From Alphaproteobacteria bacterium (lineage in GTDB: Bacteria > Pseudomonadota > Alphaproteobacteria > Bin95), in contig JAJECF010000190.1 of assembly GCA_022822125.1 (NCBI GenBank), positions 1-40,159 on the forward strand: a stretch of 40,159 bases of DNA, in the 5' to 3' direction. The notes beneath the pieces were generated by a model that ran no database searches, had not been told where the DNA came from, and saw nothing but the letters and a program-made list of their open reading frames with translations. The first letter of the stretch is position 1. The number at the start of each line of letters is the position of its first letter. Position numbers and translations under genes: made by a program. This document shows, piece by piece, positions 1 through 7,643 of this stretch.

Positions 1-136
1 CATCCCCCGGCATGAACCGCGCCTCAGGCGCAACCCATACCCCTGCGCCCTCAAACCGAAACACCAACCCCCTGCAACCAATCAACCAGACCGTTGCCAA
101 ACCGAGCCAGAGAATGTGCCCGGTGAGAAATCCGGG

Positions 137-712
137 CTAACCGCGTTTGCGGCGGCGGGGCGGTGTGCGGATGGCTTCGTCGATCCGTTCGGCGCGCGAT
201 TTCGGTGCTGCGAACAGACTCTCGTCCGGGCTGCGGGCGGCGAGCAGGCGGTCCATGACGCCCTCCTGGGATTCGAGGCCGCCATCGGCGAGGATATGCG
301 CGACCTCATGTCCCTCATCCTCCAGCGAGCGGGACACCAACAGAGCCCGGTGGCAATGGAGCGGGTCCTTCTCCGCGCACATCAGCGCCAGCCGGTGCTT
401 TGCCGCGCCGCGCAGGACGCGCGCGATTCCGCGGCGGTAGAGCGCCGTTTGCGAGAGGCGGTCGTAACGGAGCCCGCCATCCTCGTAGCAGGCCGGGTCG
501 TCCGGCCGTCCGCCGAGTTCGCGCCCGAGCCAGACATAGGCTATGCCGCTGGCCGGAAGCGATGCCGAGAGCGCCTTGCGGTTGAAATGGGGATTGAACC
601 GGCTGTATGGCGCGGAGCGCACATCGCCGAGCGCCGTCACGCCATGCTGCGTCAGCAGCGCCAGGAATGCTTCCGGCGAATGGTTGGAATGGCCGACGGT
701 CAGGATCTGCAC
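137..712 (-). CDS. DUF488 domain protein
   Basis: This 191-residue protein starts at a GTG (710-712). It carries the usual DUF488 landmarks: an N-terminal GHSNHSPEAF segment, the DVRSAPYSRFNPHFN stretch near residue 30, and a CAEKDPLHCHR motif with paired cysteines and histidine near residue 112. The family is widespread in bacteria and its biochemical role is not settled. The tail is rich in arginine. The gene lies 19 bases downstream of moeA on the same strand, so the two are probably co-transcribed, but this gives no direct clue to function. The family call is firm; the role is unknown. Confidence 0.88.
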   Translation of the reverse strand: MQILTVGHSNHSPEAFLALLTQHGVTALGDVRSAPYSRFNPHFNRKALSASLPASGIAYVWLGRELGGRPDDPACYEDGGLRYDRLSQTALYRRGIARVLRGAAKHRLALMCAEKDPLHCHRALLVSRSLEDEGHEVAHILADGGLESQEGVMDRLLAARSPDESLFAAPKSRAERIDEAIRTPPRRRKRG

Positions 713-731
713 GGGCGCGCCACCGCCGGCG

Positions 732-1931
732 TCAGAGCCGGAACATCGGGAAGCGGTCGCCGGGCGCGATTTCGGCCACGTCCTCGGGCACGTCGAGCAG
801 GCCGTCGGCCTGGGCCATGACGCGCAGGAGCGCCGAGCCGTCGGGGCCGGCCTTCCGCGCGGCGCCGTCCTCTCCGAGGCGCACGCGCAGCCATTCCCGC
901 CGTCCCGTCTTCTTCTTCATGGCGAAACCGGCGGGCACCAGCACCGAGGGCGGCGCTTCCCAGCCGGCCCCGCCGAGCAGGCCCAGCATCGGGCGCACCA
1001 GCATCAGCAGGCAGGCGGCGGCGGCCACCGGATTGCCCGGCAGGCCGACAAAGGCCGCGCTTCCGATGCTGCCGAGCGCCAGCGGCCGGCCGGGCTTCAC
1101 CGCGAGACGCCAGAAATGCAGCGCCGGCACGGCCGCGGCCACATGGTCCTCGTCGCCGGTCGAAATGCCCGCCGAGGTCATCACCGCATCGTGCCCGGCC
1201 GCCGCCTCGGCGAGCGCCGCCTTCACCGAGGGCCCGTCATCCGGGAGAATGCCGAGATCGGTCACGGCGAGCCCGTCGGCATCGAGAAAGGCGCGCAGCA
1301 TGGTCCGGTTGGAGTCGTAGAGCTGCCCCGGCGCCAGGCTTTCGCCGGGTGCGGCGAGTTCGTCGCCGGTGGAGAACAGCGCGATACGCAGCGGCCGGAA
1401 GACCTTGAGCCTGGTCTCGCCGAGCGATGCGGCGACGCCTAACTGCAGCGGACCGAGGCGCTGCCCGGCCCCGAACACCGTCTCGCCACGGCGGATGTTC
1501 TCGCCTGCCTCGCGGTAGTTGGCGCCCGCCTTGAGACCCGCCGGGACCGTCACGGTTTCGCTGTCGAGGCGGCAGTCCTCCTGCATCGCCACCGTGTCGG
1601 CGCCCTCGGGCACCGGCGCGCCGGTCAGGATGCGGACCGCCTCGTCCGGCTCCACCGGATGCGGGAAAGGCCGCCCCGCCGCCGCCCGCCCGGCGATGCG
1701 GTAACGCGTCCGCCCATGCGCGAAGGCGTAGCCGTCCACGGCGGCATTGTCGTAGCCCGGCACATCGAGGCCGCTGGTCAGGGGTTCCGCCAGGATGCGG
1801 CCCCGCGCCTCGGCAAGCGCGACCCGTTCCCGTCCGACTGCCGGGCCGAGCCGTGTCCGCAGCCGTTCGGCCGCCTCGCCGACGGTCAGCAGCCGGTCGC
1901 CCGCCGCGAAACAGTCGTTGAGCCTCTCCAT
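732..1931 (-). CDS. moeA: Molybdopterin molybdenumtransferase MoeA
   Basis: MoeA inserts molybdate into adenylylated molybdopterin in the last step of basic Moco synthesis, in the cytoplasm. The 399-residue product shows the family's order of motifs: PGYDNAAVDGYAF near the N-terminus, LFSTGDEL and LYDSNRTML in the molybdopterin-binding domain, GISTGDEDHV, and LPGNPVAA, followed by a C-terminal domain IV. Length is typical. I chose the ATG at 1929-1931 (MERLND); an ATG 12 bases upstream is possible. The start is only 22 bases from the divergent fdhD start, so the promoters of the two genes must overlap each other or the coding ends. A DUF488 gene follows on the same strand. With fdhD and mobA it forms a Mo-enzyme maturation block. 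Confidence 0.93.
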   Translation of the reverse strand: MERLNDCFAAGDRLLTVGEAAERLRTRLGPAVGRERVALAEARGRILAEPLTSGLDVPGYDNAAVDGYAFAHGRTRYRIAGRAAAGRPFPHPVEPDEAVRILTGAPVPEGADTVAMQEDCRLDSETVTVPAGLKAGANYREAGENIRRGETVFGAGQRLGPLQLGVAASLGETRLKVFRPLRIALFSTGDELAAPGESLAPGQLYDSNRTMLRAFLDADGLAVTDLGILPDDGPSVKAALAEAAAGHDAVMTSAGISTGDEDHVAAAVPALHFWRLAVKPGRPLALGSIGSAAFVGLPGNPVAAAACLLMLVRPMLGLLGGAGWEAPPSVLVPAGFAMKKKTGRREWLRVRLGEDGAARKAGPDGSALLRVMAQADGLLDVPEDVAEIAPGDRFPMFRL

Positions 1932-1953
1932 GACGGGGAGCATAGTGGAGAAT

Positions 1954-2805
1954 ATGAGCGAGTTCATGCAGGAGTTCCTGGTTGCGCCGGACCCGGACGA
2001 TCCGAGGCTGACGGAAGCCGTCACAGGCATCGACCATGAGGGCCGGGAGCGCCGCACGCGCGTCGTGGTGGAACGCCCGCTCACCATCTATCTGAACAGC
2101 CAGGAGATCGTGACGGCGATGACGGTCGGCGACCATGCCGACTGGCTTGCCGTCGGCTTCCTCGCCAACCAGAACATGCTGCGCCCGGACGACGAGATCG
2201 CCGGCATCGACATAGACGACGAACTCGACGTCGCCATCGTGCGCACGGCGCGCAGGACCGACTACGAACAGCGGCTGGAGCGCCGGGTCCGCACTTCGGG
2301 CTGCGCCGTCGGCACGGTGTTCGCCGATGTGATGGACAATTTCGAGGCGGCCGAACTGCCCCCGGACCCGCTCTACACTTCCTGGATCTACACGCTTTCC
2401 GCCAAGATCGCGCGCCGGCCGAGCCTCTACCTGGCGGCGGGCGCCATCCACGGCTGCGTGCTCTGCGAGCGCGACCGGCCGATCCTCTATCTGGAGGATG
2501 TCGGCCGCCACAACGCCGTGGACATGATCGCCGGCTATATGCGGCTGAATGCTATCTCGCCGGAGGGCAAGCTGTTCTTCACCACCGGGCGGCTCACCAG
2601 CGAGATGGTCATCAAGACCGTGCAGATGGGGGTGCCGATCCTGATCTCGCGCTCGGGCTTCACGGCGTCCGGCGTGTCGCTCGCCCGGCAGGCGGGGCTG
2701 ACCCTGGTCGGGCGCGCCAAGGGCAAGCGCTTCATCGCGCTCTCCGGCTGGGAGCGCCTCGTGTTCGACGCGAGCCCGGATGTCGCCGCCGGCGACGCCG
2801 CCTGA
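1954..2805 (+). CDS. fdhD: Formate dehydrogenase accessory sulfurtransferase FdhD
   Basis: FdhD passes sulfur from a cysteine desulfurase to the Mo-bis-MGD cofactor of formate dehydrogenases. The 283-residue protein has the FdhD hallmarks: RPLTIYLN near residue 41, the VGFLANQNML segment, EDVGRHNAVD at 181-190, FTTGRLTSEMV at 209-219 and SRSGFTASGVSLA near 232. The usual central CxxC-type loop reads SGCAVGT here: Cys117 is kept but the second cysteine is missing. A CxxC (HGCVLC, Cys168/Cys171) instead lies just before the VGRHN motif. No formate dehydrogenase subunit gene is in this window. The ATG at 1954 was chosen because it begins the conserved part; longer upstream starts would run into moeA. 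mobA follows after 8 bases. Confidence 0.92.
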   Translation: MSEFMQEFLVAPDPDDPRLTEAVTGIDHEGRERRTRVVVERPLTIYLNSQEIVTAMTVGDHADWLAVGFLANQNMLRPDDEIAGIDIDDELDVAIVRTARRTDYEQRLERRVRTSGCAVGTVFADVMDNFEAAELPPDPLYTSWIYTLSAKIARRPSLYLAAGAIHGCVLCERDRPILYLEDVGRHNAVDMIAGYMRLNAISPEGKLFFTTGRLTSEMVIKTVQMGVPILISRSGFTASGVSLARQAGLTLVGRAKGKRFIALSGWERLVFDASPDVAAGDAA

Positions 2806-2813
2806 GTTCCCCT

Positions 2814-3431
2814 GTGTCTCCGGACCCCCGGCGGGACTGCGCCGGCCTGCTGCTGGCGGGCGGCCTCGGGCGGCGGATGGGCGGCGGGCTGAAGGGCATG
2901 GCATCGCTTGACGGGCGGCCGCTGCTCGCTCATGCCGCCGCGCGTGCCGGCCCGCAGGTGGCCCGCCTCGCGGTCAACGCCAATGCGCCGGCGGAGGAAT
3001 TCACGGAACTGGGCCTGCCCGTATTGCCCGACCCGGTCGCGGGCTTTGTCGGCCCGCTCGCCGGTGTGCTGGCCGGCATGGTCTGGGCGCGTGAGGCGGG
3101 TTACGGATGGGTGGCGAGCTTCCCCTGCGACGCGCCCTTCTTTCCCGAGACGCTGGTTCGCGGGCTGGCGGCGGAAGCGGGCGGGGCGGATATCGTGACC
3201 GCCACCTCCGGCGGCCGACGCCATCCGGTCTTCGCGCTCTGGGCCGTCGGTCTCGCCGACGACCTGCATCATGCGCTTGCGGAGGAAGGCCTGCGCAAGG
3301 TGGACCGCTGGACCGCCCGCCACCGCATGGCGGACGTGGACTTCCCCGTCCCGCCCGAAGGCGACCCCTTCTTCAACATCAACACGCCGGACGACCTTGC
3401 CACGGCGGAGGCGCGGTTGGCTGGTCGTTAG
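2814..3431 (+). CDS. mobA: Molybdenum cofactor guanylyltransferase MobA
   Basis: MobA joins GMP from GTP to molybdopterin to make the guanine dinucleotide form used by DMSO-reductase-family enzymes such as formate dehydrogenase. The 205-residue protein opens with the nucleotide-binding signature LLAGGLGRRMGGGLKG, whose glycines, arginine and lysine are all present. It continues with DPVAGFVGPLAGVLAGM, the catalytic-region FPCDAPFF near residue 104, and NINTPDDL near the end. The start is a GTG (2814-2816), 8 bases after the fdhD stop, so fdhD and mobA are probably one transcript. Length fits the family. The gene ends one base before the convergent SDR gene. Confidence 0.92.
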   Translation: MSPDPRRDCAGLLLAGGLGRRMGGGLKGMASLDGRPLLAHAAARAGPQVARLAVNANAPAEEFTELGLPVLPDPVAGFVGPLAGVLAGMVWAREAGYGWVASFPCDAPFFPETLVRGLAAEAGGADIVTATSGGRRHPVFALWAVGLADDLHHALAEEGLRKVDRWTARHRMADVDFPVPPEGDPFFNINTPDDLATAEARLAGR

Positions 3432-3432
3432 T

Positions 3433-4137
3433 TCAGGCCGCGAGCCAGCCGCCGTCCACGGGCAGCGTCGTGCCGGTGATGAAACTGGCGCGCTCCGAGA
3501 GCAGGAAGCAGATCGCCTCGGCGATCTCGTCCGGCCGCCCGAAGCGGGCCATGGCGTGGCGGGTTCGGGAGCGTTCCCTGGCTGCGTCGGGATCGGCCTG
3601 GCGCGACATGCTGCGGTTCAGCATCGGCGTTTCGGTGGCGCCGGGCGCGACCGCGTTGACCCGGATACCGTCCCCGGCGAGCTCCACCGCCGCCGTGCGG
3701 ACCAGCGACACCACCGCGCCCTTCGACGCGATATAGGCGGCGTTCAGCGCCCCGCCCGCAAAGGCGAGCTGCGAGGCGATGGCCACGACCGAGCCGCCGC
3801 CGGCCGCGCGCATGGGCCCGGCCGCCGCCGCCAGCCACATCCAGGTCGCCTTCACATTGACCGCGAATACCCGGTCCCAGTCCCCGGGGTCGATATTCTC
3901 GATCGCCACGCCGCTCTCGGAGATGCCGGCCGCCGTCACCAGCCCGTCCAGGCGCGGGCAGCGCGCCATCGCCCGGGCGACCAGCGCCGGATCGGCCACA
4001 TCGCCGACAAGGCCGGAGGAGGCGTCCCGGTCCACCACAAGCACATCGGCGCCCGCGGCGCGCAGCATGCCTGCCGTCTCCGCGCCGATGCCGGAGGCGC
4101 CGCCGGTCACGATGATCGTCTTGTTCGCGAAGTCCAT
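3433..4137 (-). CDS. SDR family NAD(P)-dependent oxidoreductase
   Basis: This is a classical short-chain dehydrogenase/reductase of 234 residues. The cofactor motif is TGGASGIG near residue 11, the acidic DRD after beta-2 (VVDRDAS) favours NAD, the active-site Ser sits in VVAIASQ, and the catalytic YIASK is near residue 146. It is followed by RVNAVAPGATETPM and the C-terminal FITGTTLPVDGGW. The substrate cannot be told from sequence. The gene converges on mobA with one base between the stops and has no same-strand partner, so it is probably transcribed alone from the gene-free stretch to its right. Confidence 0.9.
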   Translation of the reverse strand: MDFANKTIIVTGGASGIGAETAGMLRAAGADVLVVDRDASSGLVGDVADPALVARAMARCPRLDGLVTAAGISESGVAIENIDPGDWDRVFAVNVKATWMWLAAAAGPMRAAGGGSVVAIASQLAFAGGALNAAYIASKGAVVSLVRTAAVELAGDGIRVNAVAPGATETPMLNRSMSRQADPDAARERSRTRHAMARFGRPDEIAEAICFLLSERASFITGTTLPVDGGWLAA

Positions 4138-4417
4138 GTCCGTCTCCTGCCATGCAGCGCGGAAGCGCGAGGCGGTTATCCGTCGCCGGCGGGTATGCCA
4201 AATGGGACCGGATTTCGGACCATAGATGACACGGGGATCAAAAGCGCTGATTTCCTCGCAAGTGGCTGCAACATATAGGCTTTATGGAGTCGATGCAAGA
4301 CCGGGGGCATCACTTTTCTGGCGAGGAATGTCGCTTTGCATCTGCATAATGGGGTTTTTCGCGGTTCATCGGGGCGCGGCCGAAAATCCGTGGGGCGCTC
4401 CATGGGGTTCTGCGTTT

Positions 4418-4716
4418 ATACCAACGGCACCGGGTTGAGACTCACGGGCAAATACCGCCCGGTTTGCCCTTTGTGCGTCGATCCGCCCGGCGCCCCCGCC
4501 TCTCCTCATCCTGAGTAGCCGACCGGAGAGCCTGTCCTGAGCTTGTCGAAGGGGAGGCGTATCGAAGGATCGTCCCGCCGGTGGCGCGTCCCCTTCGACA
4601 AGCTCAGGACAGGCTCTCGATACGCGGCTGGCGCCGCTACTCGGGATGAGGACAAAGGACCGGGGCTACGGCAGGGAGGCGCCGCGCCATCGGGTCCGAT
4701 CAACGATCTCTGGTAT
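4418..4716. repeat. Dispersed repeat, copy A (longest)
   Basis: This copy begins ATACCAACGG and ends CTGGTAT, so its tips form a short inverted repeat. Inside, a long hairpin can be drawn: CTCATCCTGAGTAGC and GCGTATCGAAGGAT on the left arm pair with CGATACGC and GCTACTCGGGATGAG on the right arm. It also contains the paired sequences CCTGTCCTGAGCTTGTCGAA and TTCGACAAGCTCAGGACAGG. Related copies lie at 35156, 36548 and 40062, with hairpin-only relatives at 22652 and 39899. No coding capacity is seen. It behaves like a MITE- or REP-type element. Confidence 0.85.
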
Positions 4717-5268
4717 TACATGGATGCGACATGGATGCGGTGCTCCGGAATTGTGCGCGGAAACGCATGATCGTCCGTGCGTGTGCCGGATGAATGCGGA
4801 CTGTTGGTTCTTGCAGAATGAAGGAAGTCTGACGGCACGGGCGCGCGCTCTGTGCCGCTATCCCGTGTGCAGGCGCTTGCGGGGAGTTTACGCCGGGTTC
4901 GCGGATTGGGCATTTTGCGGCGCTCCCGGAGACCGGGGACGGTGGATCCCCGGGGTGCGGGGCGTATATTGATGAGGCATTGATGCGGTGCCGCTCGGAT
5001 TTCGCCGGAAACCGCACGGCGCGCTGCCGGTGCGTTCAGGCGGCGTGCATGGCCGCGCCTGTGCCGGCGCAGGTGCCGAACGGGATCGGACTGCCAGCCG
5101 TGGATGACGCGGTAGTGTGAAGCGCCGCCATCCTGCCGGGTGCCCGTGCCACAGGGGCGTTGGAGGCGCCGGCGCGCGCCTGGCGGCGCAGCGTTGCTCT
5201 CAAGGTGCTGCATGGGGCCCGCCTGTCGGGAACGGGCTTGCGCGCGCACCGGGTTGGGCATACCGTTT

Positions 5269-5296
5269 TTCCGCCCGCAACCGGTTGCGGGCGGAA
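5269..5296. promoter_or_regulatory. 28-bp perfect palindrome upstream of msrB
   Basis: The arm TTCCGCCCGCAACC is followed immediately by its exact reverse complement, centred at 5282/5283, with no spacer. It ends 58 bases before the msrB start codon. A loopless dyad of this length suits a dimeric regulator's operator better than an RNA terminator, and no T-run follows it. The regulatory role is inferred. Confidence 0.5.
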
Positions 5297-5354
5297 GACG
5301 AACGGCAGAAACCTCGACAGGTCGGCATCTTCGATGCGGACGCCGGTGGACCCC

Positions 5355-5774
5355 ATGACCGACATTCTCGACAAAGCGCCTCCCCGGACCGAACTCAGCG
5401 ACGCCGAATGGCGCAGCCGGCTCACGCCCGAGCAATACAAGGTGACACGCCGGCACGGCACGGAACGCCCCTTCGCCAACGAGTATCACGCCACGAAAAC
5501 GCCCGGCATCTATCGTTGCATCTGCTGCGGTGTTCCGCTGTTCGCAAGCGACACCAAATTCGACAGCGGCACCGGCTGGCCGTCCTTCACCCGGCCGATC
5601 TCCGCGGCGGCCGTGGCGGAGAAGGTGGACCGGAGCTGGTTCATGACCCGCACGGAGGTGCTCTGCGCCGGGTGCGACGCGCATCTGGGCCATGTCTTCC
5701 CGGACGGGCCGCCGCCGACGGGGCTTCGCTATTGCATGAACTCGGCCTCGCTCCGCCTGGAGCCGAAAGAGTAG
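5355..5774 (+). CDS. msrB: Peptide-methionine (R)-S-oxide reductase MsrB
   Basis: MsrB reduces the R-epimer of methionine sulfoxide in proteins, repairing oxidative damage. The 139-residue product has the two zinc-binding CxxC pairs (Cys55/Cys58 and Cys104/Cys107), the SGTGWPSF loop (71-78) and the catalytic cysteine in RYCMNSASL (Cys127). In many MsrBs the loop before GWPSF carries a resolving cysteine; here Thr73 is in that place, so this is probably a form recycled another way. The ATG at 5355 begins the family-length protein; longer upstream frames are not conserved-looking. The gene is 42 bases before a NIPSNAP gene and may head the operon. The palindrome at 5269-5296 lies just upstream. 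Confidence 0.93.
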   Translation: MTDILDKAPPRTELSDAEWRSRLTPEQYKVTRRHGTERPFANEYHATKTPGIYRCICCGVPLFASDTKFDSGTGWPSFTRPISAAAVAEKVDRSWFMTRTEVLCAGCDAHLGHVFPDGPPPTGLRYCMNSASLRLEPKE

Positions 5775-5816
5775 CCGCGCTCCGATACCGCCCGAACACG
5801 AGGAAAGACGACGCCA

Positions 5817-6137
5817 ATGCTTTACGAACTGCGCACCTACAACGCCGCGCCCGGCAAGATCGATGCGCTCAACGCCCGCTTCCGCGACCACACATGCAGC
5901 CTCTTCGCCCGCCACGGCATCGGCGTCGCGGGCTTCTGGATCAACCAGGCGGACCCGAATCAACTCATCTATATCTGCACCTTCGAGGACGCGGCGCAGA
6001 TGCAAAGCGCCTGGGCGGCCTTCCGGGACGACCCCGAGTGGCAGAAGGCGAAGGCCGAGAGCGAACGCGACGGGTCCCTCGTCAGCTCCATCGAAAGCGT
6101 TGTCATGGATCCGACCGACTATTCCGCGATGGCGTGA
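5817..6137 (+). CDS. NIPSNAP family protein
   Basis: This 106-residue protein begins MLYELRTYNAAPGK, the usual opening of NIPSNAP domains. It continues with the GFWINQADPNQLIYICTFED strand pattern and the DPEWQKAKAESERDG segment. NIPSNAP domains have a ferredoxin-like, dimeric alpha/beta fold and are often found beside catabolic oxidoreductases; their exact role is poorly defined. A GAGGAAAG ribosome binding site precedes the ATG. The gene is 42 bases after msrB and 27 before the HpaB-type gene, so it probably belongs to that operon. Confidence 0.9.
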   Translation: MLYELRTYNAAPGKIDALNARFRDHTCSLFARHGIGVAGFWINQADPNQLIYICTFEDAAQMQSAWAAFRDDPEWQKAKAESERDGSLVSSIESVVMDPTDYSAMA

Positions 6138-6164
6138 GCGCATTGCTGCGGAGGCAGCCCGGAA

Positions 6165-7643
6165 ATGACAGACGCAGCCAAGGACGCCGCCGAGCATCTG
6201 GCGAGCCTTGAGGACGGCCGCGCCGTGTGGCTGGACGGCGCCCGCGTGGAGACGCCGTCGAAACACCCCGCCTTCCGCAATGCGGTGCGATCCGCGGCCG
6301 GGCTCTACGGCTTCCAGGCCGATCCCGCCAATCTGGAGGCGATGACCTTCCCCTCCCCGACCGGCAAGCGGCGGGTCAACCGGGCCTGGCAGATGCCGAC
6401 CTCGCTCGAGGAGCTCGCGCAGCGCCGCCGCGCGCTCACCGCCTGGGCCGAACGCCATGCGGGCTTCATGGGCCGCGCGCCGGACCACCTTGCGTCCGCC
6501 GTCACCGGGCAGATCATGGGGCTGGAGGAATTCGAAGCCTATGACCCGAAGCGCGCGCGCGCCTTCCACGACTATTTCACCCATGCGCGCGACAACGACC
6601 TCTATCTCACCTATGTGATCGTGAACCCGCAGCTGGACCGTTCGAAGAGCACGGGCGCGCAGGGTGGAAACAGCCCGATGCTCCGCATCGTGGACGAGGA
6701 TGCGGAAGGGGTGACGGTGCGCGGCGGCAAGATGCTCGGCACCGCGGCGATCCTGGCCAACGAGTTGTTCGTCGCGCATCTACAGCCGCTGAAGCCGGAC
6801 GAGGAGGACTATGCGGTCAGCTTCGCGGTCCCGATGGCGGCGAAGGGCTTGAAACTGCTCGCGCGCAAGTCCTATGAAGGCCGCGCGCTCTCGACCTTCG
6901 ACGACCCGCTCGCCTCGCGCTTCGACGAGAATGACGGGCTGGTCTGGTTCGACGATGTGAAAGTCCCCTGGGAGCGCGTCTTCGTCCATCGCAGCCCCGC
7001 CATGTGCGCGCGCCAGTTCCACGCCACACCCGGCCATATCTACCAGAACTACCAGGCGCAGATTCGCCTCGCAGTGAAATTCAGGTTCCTCGTCGGCCTC
7101 GCGCGCCGCATCTGCGAGACCATCGGCACGGCGAAGATGCCGCCGGTCGCCGACACGCTCGGCATGCTGGCCGCGCAGGCGACGGCGGTCGAGACCATGC
7201 TGTATGGCATGGAGGCGAAGGGCCGCCAGCGCGGCCGCTGGTTCGTGCCGGACGCGCATTCCGTCTATGCGGCCCAGGCCTATTGCCAGGCGCTCTATCC
7301 GCGCATGGTGGAACGGGTACGCGGCCTTGCCGGCGGGGCGCTCATCATGCTGCCCTCCTCCGAGCGCGACCTCGCCGACCCCGAACTCGCCGGCATCCTT
7401 GAAAGCGTCCAGCAATCGGCGGACGGCGCGCCGCCGGTCGAGCGCGTGCGGCTGATGAAGCTCGCCTGGGACGCGCTCGGCTCCGAATTCGCCGGCCGGC
7501 AGACGCAATATGAGATGTTCTATGCCGGCGCGCCGTTCGTGACGCGCGGGCACAGCTTCCGCACCTATGACTGGGAACGGGCCGATGCGCTGGTTGCGGC
7601 CATCGCCGGCCCCGCTGCCGAAACGAGGACCGAACTCGCATGA
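6165..7643 (+). CDS. 4-hydroxyphenylacetate 3-hydroxylase (HpaB) family oxygenase
   Basis: The 492-residue product matches the HpaB family in size and plan. Members are oxygenase components that use reduced FAD supplied by a separate reductase to hydroxylate phenolic or related substrates; a few members are FAD-dependent dehydratases. Visible family features are the NLEAMTFPSPTGKRRVNRAW region near 58-77, YLTYVIVNPQLDRSK near 146-160, the GGKMLGTAA flavin-region motif, the VPWERVFVHR segment near 270, and a helical C-terminal half ending in FVTRGHSFRTYDW. No reductase partner (HpaC-like) is in the window. The stop overlaps the next gene's ATG by four bases (7640-7643), which points to translational coupling with the acyl-CoA dehydrogenase. 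The substrate is unknown. Confidence 0.87.
   Translation: MTDAAKDAAEHLASLEDGRAVWLDGARVETPSKHPAFRNAVRSAAGLYGFQADPANLEAMTFPSPTGKRRVNRAWQMPTSLEELAQRRRALTAWAERHAGFMGRAPDHLASAVTGQIMGLEEFEAYDPKRARAFHDYFTHARDNDLYLTYVIVNPQLDRSKSTGAQGGNSPMLRIVDEDAEGVTVRGGKMLGTAAILANELFVAHLQPLKPDEEDYAVSFAVPMAAKGLKLLARKSYEGRALSTFDDPLASRFDENDGLVWFDDVKVPWERVFVHRSPAMCARQFHATPGHIYQNYQAQIRLAVKFRFLVGLARRICETIGTAKMPPVADTLGMLAAQATAVETMLYGMEAKGRQRGRWFVPDAHSVYAAQAYCQALYPRMVERVRGLAGGALIMLPSSERDLADPELAGILESVQQSADGAPPVERVRLMKLAWDALGSEFAGRQTQYEMFYAGAPFVTRGHSFRTYDWERADALVAAIAGPAAETRTELA

Larger units (their letters stand above)
4138..5354. other. Gene-poor stretch with repeats and a palindrome
   Basis: I see no convincing gene in these 1.2 kb. 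Open frames on either strand are short or are shadows with arginine- and alanine-rich composition and no recognisable motifs. The stretch holds one full copy of the dispersed ATACC-bounded repeat (4418-4716), a diverged direct repeat of about 40 bp (4730-4769 and 4978-5017), and a 28-bp perfect palindrome (5269-5296) upstream of msrB. Base composition is visibly more mixed than in neighbouring genes, particularly at 4226-4360. Confidence 0.6.

Noticed and set aside
1..136. Possible partial gene at the left edge
   Set aside because: Frames here are short and lack motifs. I see no support for a coding end or start in the first 136 bases.
1954..2805. FdhD judged inactive for lack of the second cysteine
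   Set aside because: A CxxC pair is present elsewhere in the protein and all other family motifs are intact, so a variant active site is more likely than loss of function.
4176..4438. Short frames on both strands upstream of repeat copy A
   Set aside because: They have no ribosome site or recognisable motif and overlap each other. One runs into the repeat for its stop codon.
4716..6779. 687-codon minus-strand frame across msrB, NIPSNAP and the HpaB-type gene
   Set aside because: It is antisense to three genes with clear family motifs, and its composition is typical of a GC-rich shadow.
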